This document shows positions 43,169-51,034 of a stretch of DNA of 64,000 nt, in pieces (position 1 is the first letter of the stretch; every line of letters starts with the position of its first letter). Both the position numbers and the translations under genes were made by a program. The notes under the pieces were generated by a model. The model was given only the letters and a program-made list of their open reading frames with translations, did not search any database and was not told the origin of the DNA. Location of the stretch: positions 64,001 through 128,000 of the IMG/VR virus record IMGVR_UViG_3300044675_001501; one strand, 5' to 3'. Source of the DNA: a virus.

Positions 43169-43308
43169 TGTTTTACCTCCACTGATACAGGTTTGTTGTA
43201 CCACTTAATAAATTCCATCACACCACCATAGGCTAGACCAGCCATGGTTATAGCCAGCACTGGAGCAATAAAGACAATATAGAACAGAATGAATAACTTA
43301 CTGAACAT
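43165..43308 (-). CDS. Small membrane protein
   Basis: 47 aa from ATG 43308: one long transmembrane helix (KLFILFYIVFIAPVLAITMA). The upstream extension lies inside the preceding gene and is rejected. Confidence 0.6.
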   Translation of the reverse strand: MFSKLFILFYIVFIAPVLAITMAGLAYGGVMEFIKWYNKPVSVEVKQ

Positions 43309-43525
43309 CGGTGCTTTCCCATGCCCAGTTAACAACCACCCAGTCATCGATACAATCCTGAAAGGTATGAACCTCTGGATCTTTTCCTGCTTCATACATA
43401 CGCTTACACCAGTAATCCCAGTAGCGATCTAGAATTTCTTTTTCTGATAGCGTAACGACATAACCACCAGTCTCATCGGCTAGTGGTGAGTCAGGATCAT
43501 ATTCATTGTAAGACCAGTATTTCAT
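43298..43525 (-). CDS. Small acidic phage protein
   Basis: 75 aa from ATG 43525, ATGA overlap with the upstream gene. LSEKEILDRYWDYWCKRMYEAGKDPE pattern is shared with other T4-like phage small proteins. Confidence 0.65.
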   Translation of the reverse strand: MKYWSYNEYDPDSPLADETGGYVVTLSEKEILDRYWDYWCKRMYEAGKDPEVHTFQDCIDDWVVVNWAWESTDVQ

Positions 43526-43725
43526 TCCATCCAATTTGTATTGTTGTCAGCCCAAACCATTGCCTCATGCTCATTGTTGAAAAATGGAGACACGATCTTT
43601 TGACTAGAGTTTTCGTTGGGCTTCGGTTTATCTGTTTCTCTTACCCAGAACCAAGTATAGGTCGGCAGTCCTGGATCTCTTAATGAAAGAAGAACATAAT
43701 GCCCTATACGCTTTTCCTCTTTCAT
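43522..43725 (-). CDS. Small phage protein
   Basis: 67 aa, unrecognised. Trp-rich (YTWFWVRETD, VWADNNTNW). Confidence 0.6.
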   Translation of the reverse strand: MKEEKRIGHYVLLSLRDPGLPTYTWFWVRETDKPKPNENSSQKIVSPFFNNEHEAMVWADNNTNWME

Positions 43726-43784
43726 TTGCGCTTTCCCAACTCATAACCGATAAGAAACTCTTTGAGTAATCCCCTTGCTATCAT
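43722..43784 (-). CDS. Possible 20-aa ORF in an overlapping chain
   Basis: ATGA overlaps at both ends place this 20-codon ORF (MIARGLLKEFLIGYELGKRK) neatly between two genes. That is its only support; it may be a re-initiation spacer. Confidence 0.35.
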   Translation of the reverse strand: MIARGLLKEFLIGYELGKRK

Positions 43785-44056
43785 TGTAGTTTCCTTTCTA
43801 GATTTGGAACACCCATCTCCTCTAGTTCTTCCTTTGAGCAGAGAGCATGGGCTAACAGCTGCAGCTCATCCTCACTGAGTTCATCTAGATCAAGAGGACG
43901 ACTCTCAAGTTTCATTTGCTCTGGTGTCATGTTTTGAAACTTCTCAGTGATATCCTTCATTAACTGATCCAGCTCTTCCTGTGTTCCTTCGAAGTCATCA
44001 AAGCAACCAGGAGCAAATTTAATTTGAATTGGCTTTTCTTGTTCGCTCATCTTCAA
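43781..44056 (-). CDS. Small acidic protein
   Basis: 91 aa, very acidic and helical (LDLDELSEDELQLLAHALCSKEELEEMG). Start at 44056 or 44050. Unrecognised. Confidence 0.65.
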   Translation of the reverse strand: MKMSEQEKPIQIKFAPGCFDDFEGTQEELDQLMKDITEKFQNMTPEQMKLESRPLDLDELSEDELQLLAHALCSKEELEEMGVPNLERKLQ

Positions 44057-44171
44057 CCTTCTTTTCTACCTTTGTTTCATTTTTTGGAAAGTATGGTTCT
44101 ATTACAAAATAATTGGCACTCCACCAGCCAACTGCACTAAAGAATCCCCATACAAGTATTTCAGCTATCAT
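44019..44171 (-). CDS. Small membrane protein
   Basis: 50 aa from ATG 44171 (GGGAGGAAC upstream). Transmembrane helix AEILVWGFFSAVGWWSANYF, charged tail. Confidence 0.65.
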   Translation of the reverse strand: MIAEILVWGFFSAVGWWSANYFVIEPYFPKNETKVEKKVEDERTRKANSN

Positions 44172-44451
44172 GTTCCTCCCATCTTCGTTCGATTGGATTC
44201 CAATGACGGTCATCATAGAAATTTATATCACCATACCAACCTAGCAATCCGAAACTGATACTTAGACCAGCATGGTCTTGCCTATGTGTCAGAGAAATTC
44301 CAATATCAAATAACATTCCTCGATGTCGATAGAAACCAACATCGAGGTGCTTGTGCTCGCCTTCCTTCAGTAACCAGTGACGCTGCCAAATTTCTTTATA
44401 TTCAGTTTGACGTGTCCATGGGTTGAACAGGCTTATGGTAAAATGTAGCAT
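44161..44451 (-). CDS. Conserved phage protein
   Basis: 96 aa. HKHLDVGFYRHRGMLFDIGISLTHRQDHAGLSISFGLLGWYGDINFYDDRHWN recurs in phages; beta-rich, function unknown. Confidence 0.75.
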   Translation of the reverse strand: MLHFTISLFNPWTRQTEYKEIWQRHWLLKEGEHKHLDVGFYRHRGMLFDIGISLTHRQDHAGLSISFGLLGWYGDINFYDDRHWNPIERRWEEHDS

Positions 44452-44452
44452 A

Positions 44453-44572
44453 TCAGTACCAGAACAGTGCAGGTATCAAAGTCGCCAAAGCTGCAACAAC
44501 CAGCACAATGTCTTTAAGAAAGAATGCCAAAACAGCAGAAATAACAGTAAGGATTAGAAGAGAAATCTTCAT
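44453..44572 (-). CDS. Tiny hydrophobic protein
   Basis: 39 aa, almost entirely two hydrophobic segments. ATG overlaps the last base of the AAA+ gene stop. Confidence 0.6.
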   Translation of the reverse strand: MKISLLILTVISAVLAFFLKDIVLVVAALATLIPALFWY

Positions 44573-45624
44573 TAGAACGCATCCCAATGCCAAGTCTTCT
44601 GCTGTTTACGTGTTAGAACAACTTTGTTCTCGTCATCACCAAAGATAAACTTACCTTCTTTGGGGTGCATTTCTAACAAGTGCTCCTGCGTCAGATAGAG
44701 TGACTGCCAATCCACTTCGTCGTTGCCTGGATCCAAGTCGAAGTCCAGGCGAATGCCCTTTGGGGATAGTGGGCTGCCCTCCCAAACAGAAGGAGCGATT
44801 GTTTCAACAAGTTTAGATTTATGGGTAAGCACAACATCAAAACTAGAACCACCATCAAACTCAACCTTCACATTCAGCATACGCAATGCTTGCTGAGGTG
44901 TTTCATTGTATCGATTCATTTCCTCAACGACTGCTTTTAACATGTCGAAGTTGAACTGATCAAACAATGCTGCGATTTGAGTCAGCTTTTCGATGTGCTT
45001 TTTGTCTTTCAGATTATCATTGCAGTATTCAACAATGAAGTCAGCATCAAGACCCTTATAATCCAGAGCATAATAAATCCTACCTGGACGATTACGCATA
45101 TGACGATCAACACGCCATTTATCATTGCAGGTTAGAATGAACAGCTTCTGTGTTGGATAAACTCCATCAAGTAAAGTCAACATTACTTGTTGTTCGTCCT
45201 CATCGTATACCTTTTCGAACTCATCGAAAAGAACAATGCAGGGTTGATCAATATCTTGAATTAGTTTATTGAATCGGTCACCATGCCATGGTTGGTTGAT
45301 GACGATTGTTGGGATACCACCTAATGCTCCGTGAATAGAAAGCATTTTAGCAAGCAGAGTTTTACCTGAACCCTTCTCGCCTGACAGTAGTACACCTGTT
45401 GATGCATTGCGATCAAGGAAGGTACGAATGATACGCTCTACGTTCTGTAATGTATCACCATAAATTTTCTTTGGTGGTTCAAATGCGTCAATTCCCTCAA
45501 GAAACAAATTTCCGTACTCATCTGATTTAACAGTATAAGTGCCGATGGGCAACTTTCGATGAATGTCTAATGATGCCTCATCGGCGACACGAAAAGTATT
45601 TCCATTACGAATAAAGTGTGACAT
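44572..45624 (-). CDS. AAA+ ATPase (early, second)
   Basis: 350 aa. Walker A LLSGEKGSGKTLLA (about residue 80), Walker B CIVLFDEFEKVYDE, sensor 1 LFILTCNDKW, arginine finger-like RNRPGRIYY. Resembles the FtsH/Cdc48-like single AAA+ proteins of T4-like phages. It lies downstream of the TROVE-VWA gene on the same strand with its own promoter. Confidence 0.88.
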   Translation of the reverse strand: MSHFIRNGNTFRVADEASLDIHRKLPIGTYTVKSDEYGNLFLEGIDAFEPPKKIYGDTLQNVERIIRTFLDRNASTGVLLSGEKGSGKTLLAKMLSIHGALGGIPTIVINQPWHGDRFNKLIQDIDQPCIVLFDEFEKVYDEDEQQVMLTLLDGVYPTQKLFILTCNDKWRVDRHMRNRPGRIYYALDYKGLDADFIVEYCNDNLKDKKHIEKLTQIAALFDQFNFDMLKAVVEEMNRYNETPQQALRMLNVKVEFDGGSSFDVVLTHKSKLVETIAPSVWEGSPLSPKGIRLDFDLDPGNDEVDWQSLYLTQEHLLEMHPKEGKFIFGDDENKVVLTRKQQKTWHWDAF

Positions 45625-45650
45625 AAAAACTCCATTAAAAACTTGAGGTA

Positions 45651-45680
45651 ATTATACCTCGACAAATGCCATTTGGTCAA
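45651..45680 (-). promoter_or_regulatory. Early promoter for the second AAA+ gene
   Basis: Minus strand TTGACC, 18-bp spacer, TATAAT; lies in the 3' end of the upstream zinc-ribbon gene. Confidence 0.7.
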
Positions 45681-45915
45681 ATTTCTTTTCTTGAATAGTT
45701 TTTTCTTTGAAAAACTTTCTTGGGTTGCCACACATTGCACACTTCGAATCACCGCAGTTCAATATGTGTTTCTTATGATTGCGATGCGGTTGTTCAAGAT
45801 ACTTCCACTTCTCACTCATATGGTAGCCTTTTGCAATTCTAACCTGTCGAGCAATTGCACGCTCATCAGCTTGAATACGTTTTGCCTTTTTTGCTTTGCT
45901 ATAATCATCACTCAT
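45652..45915 (-). CDS. Basic protein with C-terminal zinc knuckle
   Basis: 87 aa. HRNHKKHILNCGDSKCAMCGNPRKFF gives a CxxxxCxxC zinc motif conserved in phages; basic N-terminal helix. Function unknown. Confidence 0.75.
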   Translation of the reverse strand: MSDDYSKAKKAKRIQADERAIARQVRIAKGYHMSEKWKYLEQPHRNHKKHILNCGDSKCAMCGNPRKFFKEKTIQEKKFDQMAFVEV

Positions 45916-45925
45916 AGTTATCCCC

Positions 45926-46165
45926 TTAATGAATGAATTTTTGTGTTGACGGAGTTGCTACATCTCCATCAGCTACCTTTCTCAAAAGATTTTTAAAATC
46001 GTCTTCAGAGCCAGTTTCTTTTGTGAGCCACATTAATCGAGCAAGCACAATCGAAGCAACAGACAACGGAGGCAACTCTGTTATCTCTGTCATCGAGAAC
46101 AAAACATTATCAACATTCTGCGCGATTCCTACCATTTCTTCTTCTGTTAATTGGTCAACTCTCAT
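45926..46165 (-). CDS. Small helical phage protein
   Basis: 79 aa, helical (VGIAQNVDNVLFSMTEI, LARLMWLTKETGSEDDFKNLLRKV). Overlaps the 45-aa gene by 4 bp. Unknown. Confidence 0.65.
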   Translation of the reverse strand: MRVDQLTEEEMVGIAQNVDNVLFSMTEITELPPLSVASIVLARLMWLTKETGSEDDFKNLLRKVADGDVATPSTQKFIH

Positions 46166-46299
46166 GACCTCTCCTTATAGTATTTGTACAGTTTGAGATA
46201 GTACGCAAATCGTTTAGGTTCTTGCTCAGGATTTGGTAGTGGACCAAGCATTCGCTCCATATCCTCTACCAATTTCTTTATTTGTTCTTCAGTAATCAT
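46162..46299 (-). CDS. Small helical protein
   Basis: 45 aa (MITEEQIKKLVEDMERMLGP...LKLYKYYKERS). ATGA overlaps on both sides support translation. Confidence 0.65.
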   Translation of the reverse strand: MITEEQIKKLVEDMERMLGPLPNPEQEPKRFAYYLKLYKYYKERS

Positions 46300-46430
46300 C
46301 TACCCTGTCCACGATACCTTTTGAAAGTACGCTTCTGGGTCTTATTCATTGCTGATGTTTTTGGGTTTCTACCACCCTGTGATGTGTGCTTATGCACACG
46401 TTTGTGACCACTACCAGATTTGGTTGCCAT
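46296..46430 (-). CDS. Small very basic protein downstream of TROVE
   Basis: 44 aa, rich in Lys, Arg, His and Gly (GSGHKRVHKHTSQGGRNPKT...TFKRYRGQGR). Good Shine-Dalgarno AAGGAGATATT. Its charge suggests RNA or DNA binding; it follows the TROVE gene directly. Confidence 0.7.
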   Translation of the reverse strand: MATKSGSGHKRVHKHTSQGGRNPKTSAMNKTQKRTFKRYRGQGR

Positions 46431-46480
46431 AATATCTCCTTAGAGTTGTTGAACAGAGGGAGTTACCCCTCTGTTTTTAT

Positions 46481-47890
46481 TTAGACATCGTAACGTGGGA
46501 TCATCACTGCCTTACGCATTACGCCTTCAGGAGTGAAGTTCTCCGCATTACCAGCAAGAACTGCTTTCATGATTGCTGGGCTGAAACCAGAAACCAATGC
46601 CGCACCTTTCTTGTCATACTTCACTGGCACGTTGTCGTGCGAGTTCAGATTCCAGAAAACAATTTGAGGAACAGTGTAACCTGCTGCTTCAAACTTACGT
46701 TCGATCATACGCATTGCGCTGTCATCGAAACTTGCACATTGGTCGAACTGCATATCAGACAGAATCAACAGCATGCTTGGCATTTCTTCTTGAGGAACAT
46801 TACCTTCTACGGCAGTCTTCAGGATTTTATCCATCGCCTTAACCAAGTTGGTATTCATTTCCCAGTTAGAAGATACCATTTGCTTTACCTTCTGAAGAAT
46901 AGTACCCTTCAGATTCAGCAGTTGTGGGTTGCCAGAGAAAGTCAAGAAAGTATCCTTGAACTTACCTTGGTTCTTGTCTGCTAGATATAAACCCAGCGAC
47001 ACTGCTACAGTCAAGCAAGTTACGTTTGCGTTCTTACCTGCTGGGCAAGACATAGAACCAGACACGTCAACCAGTGGCAACACATTAGCATCACCAACAA
47101 AGTTTTCCAATGCATCCCATTGCTTTTCAACAAGATCAAGCTGAGTCTTGTTGTAGCTAGTTTGGTAATGACCGATAACACCCTTCAGTACATCATATGG
47201 ATATACTGCGCCAGCATTTACCTTGACCTTTGGGTCATCGCCCTTAACAAGAGCAGAAACATATTCCGCATACTTTTCAGTGTTACGGTAGAATGCCTTC
47301 TTGTATCGAGCAGCAGCAACAGAAGGAACATGGCTGAAATTGATTTCATCCCAACGCTTTGCGCACATGTCTTGTTCAACTACCTTAGTCATTTCGACTA
47401 GGGACTTACGATAGAACTTTGGAGACATGCCGAAAAACTTACGGATCTCAGCAGCCAACTTACCTTGACGTGGAGTCCACTTTGCTGCTAGACCATTGCG
47501 TTCACGCAAGGCATCACCAAGCATAGTGAATGCAGTAGCCTTATTGGTTTCAACAACAAAGATGTCATCCCAGCGACCGATCTCTGGCACCTTGCGAAGC
47601 AAGATAGCAGCGTCTTCAGGGTTGTGCTTGTCTAGATACTTTAAGATTTGACGGAACAACTCACGTTCGCCAGCACCACCACGTGCATCACGTGCCCACT
47701 GAGCAATACGCAATGCCACTTCTCTGTCTTCAACGTATGCTGCGACAAAGTCTTTGGTGATGTCCTTACCACGAGAGGCACCGATTTTGAAGAACAAGTC
47801 TACACATGCAGATGCAGTAGACTTACGAGCACGCATGCCGTTAGTAGTGCGTGCAGATTGATTTTGTACGGCAGATACAAAAGTATTCAC
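46481..47890 (-). CDS. TROVE-VWA protein (Ro60/Rsr-like RNA-binding protein)
   Basis: 469 aa from GTG 47890, chosen for AAAGGA six bases upstream. TROVE ring of helical repeats at about residues 5-250 (ALRIAQWARDARGGAGERELF, KYLDKHNPEDAAILLRKVPEIGRWDDIF, SHVPSVAAARYKKAF), then a von Willebrand A domain with an intact MIDAS, DVSGSMS (about 275-281), and LILSDMQFD. Ro60 homologues bind Y RNAs and misfolded RNAs and work with 3' exonucleases in bacteria. The long 5' untranslated region upstream is structured and may encode the RNA partner. Confidence 0.93.
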   Translation of the reverse strand: MNTFVSAVQNQSARTTNGMRARKSTASACVDLFFKIGASRGKDITKDFVAAYVEDREVALRIAQWARDARGGAGERELFRQILKYLDKHNPEDAAILLRKVPEIGRWDDIFVVETNKATAFTMLGDALRERNGLAAKWTPRQGKLAAEIRKFFGMSPKFYRKSLVEMTKVVEQDMCAKRWDEINFSHVPSVAAARYKKAFYRNTEKYAEYVSALVKGDDPKVKVNAGAVYPYDVLKGVIGHYQTSYNKTQLDLVEKQWDALENFVGDANVLPLVDVSGSMSCPAGKNANVTCLTVAVSLGLYLADKNQGKFKDTFLTFSGNPQLLNLKGTILQKVKQMVSSNWEMNTNLVKAMDKILKTAVEGNVPQEEMPSMLLILSDMQFDQCASFDDSAMRMIERKFEAAGYTVPQIVFWNLNSHDNVPVKYDKKGAALVSGFSPAIMKAVLAGNAENFTPEGVMRKAVMIPRYDV

Positions 47891-48254
47891 TTCATTTCCT
47901 TTCAACAGAATAGTTTCCTACTTTTTGATTAGACTGAGAAATTCGAAACTCAGTATCTTTGGAGATGGCATTGCAGCCATCAAGTAAGTTGTTGCTGTAC
48001 CTATTCTAAGCTACATAAACTACGGGATGATCGGGTTGATATTGAATTGGTTCTTTAACCACAGTGTCCCTTTCGGCAGCCCCACTGAAAGCAGATAGTC
48101 TACTATCATCTTGCTGTCTTTCCAGCGCCAGATCTTGATTCGGGTTGATCACCCCTAGTCAGTTAAAAATTGCACCTTTCGGTGGTCCTCCTGTTTACTG
48201 ACACTCTCTTTAGCGTTATCTAAAGTGCTGTACTCATCCCATTTCCATACTGTA
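47891..48254 (-). ncRNA. Structured leader or candidate Y-RNA-like region upstream of TROVE
   Basis: No supported ORF in 389 bp between TROVE and dCMP deaminase. A consensus promoter at 48255 would start a transcript here. Minus-strand structure: GTCAGT...ACTGAC closing CACC-GAAA-GGTG (about 48175-48205), a D-arm-like TAGCTTAGAATAGGTACAGC (about 48000), a perfect hairpin GATGGC/GCCATC (about 47965-47985), and ACTGAG-TTTCGAATTT-CTCAGT containing a T-loop-like TTCGAAT (about 47930-47955). tRNA-like D and T modules near a Ro60 gene recall bacterial YrlA RNAs, but the fold is not proven. Confidence 0.4.
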
Positions 48255-48283
48255 AGTATATTACTTATATAGATTTATGTCAA
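48255..48283 (-). promoter_or_regulatory. Early promoter for the TROVE transcript
   Basis: Minus strand TTGACA, 17-bp spacer, TATACT. It lies at the end of the dCMP deaminase gene and gives TROVE an independent start with a leader of about 355 nt. Confidence 0.8.
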
Positions 48284-48681
48284 ACTTGCATAACTTTAAC
48301 CTCACATTTTTCTAAAAATTTCACACCATCATCATTGCGATATTGTTGTCGATAGTACACATTCTTAATACCTGCGCCATAAATCATTTTAGCACACTGT
48401 ACGCAAGGAGCATGAGTACAAAATAAACTGGCACCATCGCCTCCGTCATTAGACTTGGCAAGTTTAAGTATAGCATTCGCTTCAGCATGAATCACCTCAT
48501 CTTTGGTTTTAAAATTTTCATCTTCACATACATTAGTCCATCCTGCTGGCATGCCATTGTATCCGATAGAAATAATTCTATGTTCTTTAACAACGACAGC
48601 ACCAACCTTCAACCGAACAGCACTAGAGAGTTGAGCAAACCTCTCAGCTGTGTCCATATATGCAGCAATCCATTTATTCAT
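48280..48681 (-). CDS. dCMP/cytidylate deaminase
   Basis: 133 aa. Zinc site: HAEANAIL (His plus catalytic Glu) and CTHAPCVQCAKMI (PCxxC). The chain is shorter than T4 Cd (193 aa) but complete for the fold. Supplies dUMP for dTMP synthesis. Confidence 0.93.
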   Translation of the reverse strand: MNKWIAAYMDTAERFAQLSSAVRLKVGAVVVKEHRIISIGYNGMPAGWTNVCEDENFKTKDEVIHAEANAILKLAKSNDGGDGASLFCTHAPCVQCAKMIYGAGIKNVYYRQQYRNDDGVKFLEKCEVKVMQV

Positions 48682-49691
48682 CGTATATAAATCTGTACGT
48701 TGTTGATACGCTTCATCAGTTCATTGTTTACATCAAACTTCACTTGCATCTTTTGCGACTCTTTCTCATACACCATAAATGCTGGCTGATTCATAGTCGT
48801 CTTATGCTGCGGGAAGAACTTATTATACCTCACGTCACCAGCTGAAGCAAACGTGTAAAGTTGCATGTCAACATATTGTTCATAAAGTTGTATTTGCTGC
48901 CCATCAACAGTCGCAATCATGACAAGTTTAGGATTTCTTGGGATATATGCAAAGTCAACATCGATGTTATAACAATCAACAGTTGAGTTGCGATATGCGC
49001 CAAAGCAAACCATTTGGTTATCACGCCATTCTGGCGCAGGTGCAGGTTTCGCAGCCTCCCACGCTAACCAGCCAAGCAAACCATTACCAGTAGCACTCTT
49101 CACCGCATTAGAAACACCAGCTGCTATCTCACCATGAGTATTAGTGCTAGTAGAACCTTTCTCGTTGATCGTTGTGCTGAATGCACGCATATCAGAAACC
49201 CACTTCTGTTGCCATGATATAACTACGTCAGCATAAACAGTAGTGTTAGTGCGACCAATCTTGTAGTTTGGATTCTGTACATCAGCATACAATGCATGAC
49301 CCACGTTGTCTAAACGACTAACAATCTTTTCTCTACGCTCATACTCAGTGAAGTCAGGAGAGAAAGATGATTGCTTTCCCTTCTTGATTGTGTTATCTTT
49401 AGGAACAACATCAGCAATGATAGTTACCTCATAGCCAAGTGTGTTCTGTTGCTTAGATACGACTTTATACGATTTGATCACACCACTGGTGTACTCATCA
49501 ATACTTTCGGTGACATGATTAGATCTAGCATTACGCTCGCTCATAACGAAAGTGCTTGCGCCTTGCTCTAGTGCTGCTACCTTTGCGTTCTCCAGAGCAG
49601 CATCATAATTAGATCCATATCCAGTAACCTTCACCTCTGCCGCATTGGCAAAGGTAGCAGCAAACAACAGAGCAAGTGCAGTCTTTTTCAT
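48678..49691 (-). CDS. Secreted FlgT/LPP20-like protein
   Basis: 337 aa with a clear signal peptide (KKTALALLFAATFANAAEV). Residues 20-100 (VTGYGSNYDAALENAKVAALEQGASTFVMSERN...SYKVVSKQQNTLGYEVTIIADV) resemble the FlgT N-terminal domain, a fold shared with LPP20-type envelope proteins. C-terminal half beta-rich. It follows the lipoprotein gene by 1 bp; together with the entericidin-like gene it forms an envelope operon. Confidence 0.75.
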   Translation of the reverse strand: MKKTALALLFAATFANAAEVKVTGYGSNYDAALENAKVAALEQGASTFVMSERNARSNHVTESIDEYTSGVIKSYKVVSKQQNTLGYEVTIIADVVPKDNTIKKGKQSSFSPDFTEYERREKIVSRLDNVGHALYADVQNPNYKIGRTNTTVYADVVISWQQKWVSDMRAFSTTINEKGSTSTNTHGEIAAGVSNAVKSATGNGLLGWLAWEAAKPAPAPEWRDNQMVCFGAYRNSTVDCYNIDVDFAYIPRNPKLVMIATVDGQQIQLYEQYVDMQLYTFASAGDVRYNKFFPQHKTTMNQPAFMVYEKESQKMQVKFDVNNELMKRINNVQIYIR

Positions 49692-50360
49692 TTAGAATCC
49701 ATTCATCATTGTACGAACTTGAGCAGCAGTATTCATGCTTTTCTTAGAAACCATAATGGTCACAGCTACCATGTTACTGTCACGATCAACATCACGTCGT
49801 GCGACATAAGCACCCTTCAGAATAAACTGAGAGTTGTCGCTGATTGTTTCGGTAACTGATTGAGCAATCTTACTAGCACGCTTGCGTTCTTCTTCGCTAT
49901 ACATACCACCTGCGACATCACCATCACTACCGAACAGTGAATCATTTTCTTTCTTAGAATCACGACGACGATCTTCAGTGTTCTTGTTGCTAACGATATC
50001 ACGCATCGCAGTCTTAGTTACGTTCTCTGCTACTTTACCAGACTTAACATCGTTGGTCAGAAACTCAACGAGATTACGTTTGGCACGCATAGTTGCCAGC
50101 ATGAACGCATCCTCACGACCCTGCGGATGGTTGAAGTTGATTGGTGCAGTACCAGTTGTTTTGATAGCAACCCAATCGCCATCTTCAGAGAACTGAAGTT
50201 GTAGAGTGCCCGAAACTTCCAGGAATTCTGCTTCCGCTTTCTTGATGTCAGGCTTTTGCTCTAGTTTATTCTCAACCTTTGTTACAGGCTCAGGTTTATT
50301 AGACGCACAACCAGTTGCTAGAGCAGCAACAATTGCGATCGTCAACAGTTTAAGTTTCAT
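49692..50360 (-). CDS. LPP20-like outer-membrane lipoprotein
   Basis: 222 aa. Lipobox LATGCAS at residues 15-21. The mature chain has ATMRAKRNLVEFLTNDV and KIAQSVTETISDNSQFILKGAYVARRDVDRDSNMVAVTIMVSKKS, an LPP20/FlgP-like pattern. Asp-free Ala/Ser at +2/+3 favours outer-membrane sorting. Confidence 0.75.
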   Translation of the reverse strand: MKLKLLTIAIVAALATGCASNKPEPVTKVENKLEQKPDIKKAEAEFLEVSGTLQLQFSEDGDWVAIKTTGTAPINFNHPQGREDAFMLATMRAKRNLVEFLTNDVKSGKVAENVTKTAMRDIVSNKNTEDRRRDSKKENDSLFGSDGDVAGGMYSEEERKRASKIAQSVTETISDNSQFILKGAYVARRDVDRDSNMVAVTIMVSKKSMNTAAQVRTMMNGF

Positions 50361-50479
50361 CGTTCTTTAATCCATTTCCCTGCTTTTTGCAGATCTTCAC
50401 CAGCACCACTAACCAAACCACCTGCTGTTCCGCATGCGGTCAGCATAGTAGCAACCATTACAGCTATAACAAACTTCAT
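50357..50479 (-). CDS. Entericidin-like small lipoprotein
   Basis: 40 aa. Signal with lipobox LTACGTAGG, then GAGEDLQKAGKWIKE, the amphipathic helix pattern of entericidins A/B (host stationary-phase lipoproteins linked to lysis). Overlaps the LPP20-like gene by 4 bp and the upstream gene by 4 bp. Confidence 0.8.
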   Translation of the reverse strand: MKFVIAVMVATMLTACGTAGGLVSGAGEDLQKAGKWIKER

Positions 50480-50724
50480 TGAACACCTCCCAACGTAAAC
50501 TTGCTCAGATATTCTTGCGCTTCAGTCAGTTCAAACTTACCTTCCTCAAGCATAATCTGTTCTTTTTCTTCTAGGATTCTGATAACTTCACGCATGCTTG
50601 CTGCTTCAAGCAACTCGATAGCATAGTCATGGTCATCTTCATCAACATTCTCATACCAGTCAGCAAGAACTTCAGGCGAAGAGAGAAGGAGAAACCTTAG
50701 ATTCTGAAAGTCATGTTCATTCAT
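50476..50724 (-). CDS. Conserved phage protein
   Basis: 82 aa. FLLLSSPEVLADWYENVDEDDHDYAIELLEAA recurs in T4-like phages. Unknown function. Confidence 0.75.
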   Translation of the reverse strand: MNEHDFQNLRFLLLSSPEVLADWYENVDEDDHDYAIELLEAASMREVIRILEEKEQIMLEEGKFELTEAQEYLSKFTLGGVQ

Positions 50725-50909
50725 TATTCAACTCCAAAATGTTCTTCTAACTGTTCTGCAGCAAAATGATCATCTAGATCATCTCTCAAAAAACCAGCAC
50801 ATTCATGTACAATCAATTCAGCAAATCTTTGGTAGGTAGCTTGAACATCCATAAGTCTGCCAGTCTCTGTCATTGCCTGGATCATTAGTTCTTTAATTCG
50901 TTCGTTCAC
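50724..50909 (-). CDS. Widespread small phage protein
   Basis: 61 aa. MNERIKELMIQA followed by FAELIVHECAGFL is one of the commonest small phage protein patterns. Function unknown. Confidence 0.8.
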   Translation of the reverse strand: MNERIKELMIQAMTETGRLMDVQATYQRFAELIVHECAGFLRDDLDDHFAAEQLEEHFGVE

Positions 50910-51034
50910 TTCGATGTTTCCTTCATAACTTGTTGCATCTTAACAACACCATGGTCAGCAATCTTTGCTATGCCAGCGAAGCCAACAGTACACACAGCGA
51001 CACCAAGAATAAACCCAACAATCAAATTACCCAT
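50906..51034 (-). CDS. Tiny membrane protein
   Basis: 42 aa from ATG 51034 (GTGAGGCTGACA upstream). Transmembrane helix MGNLIVGFILGVAVCTVGFA. Confidence 0.65.
   Translation of the reverse strand: MGNLIVGFILGVAVCTVGFAGIAKIADHGVVKMQQVMKETSK

Noticed and set aside
46597-46984. Overlapping plus-strand ORFs opposite the TROVE gene
   Set aside because: Composition of antisense shadows; the TROVE frame fully explains the region.
47906-48240. Group I intron as an explanation for the TROVE upstream region
   Set aside because: No clear P/Q/R/S core could be recognised, and no exon is interrupted there.
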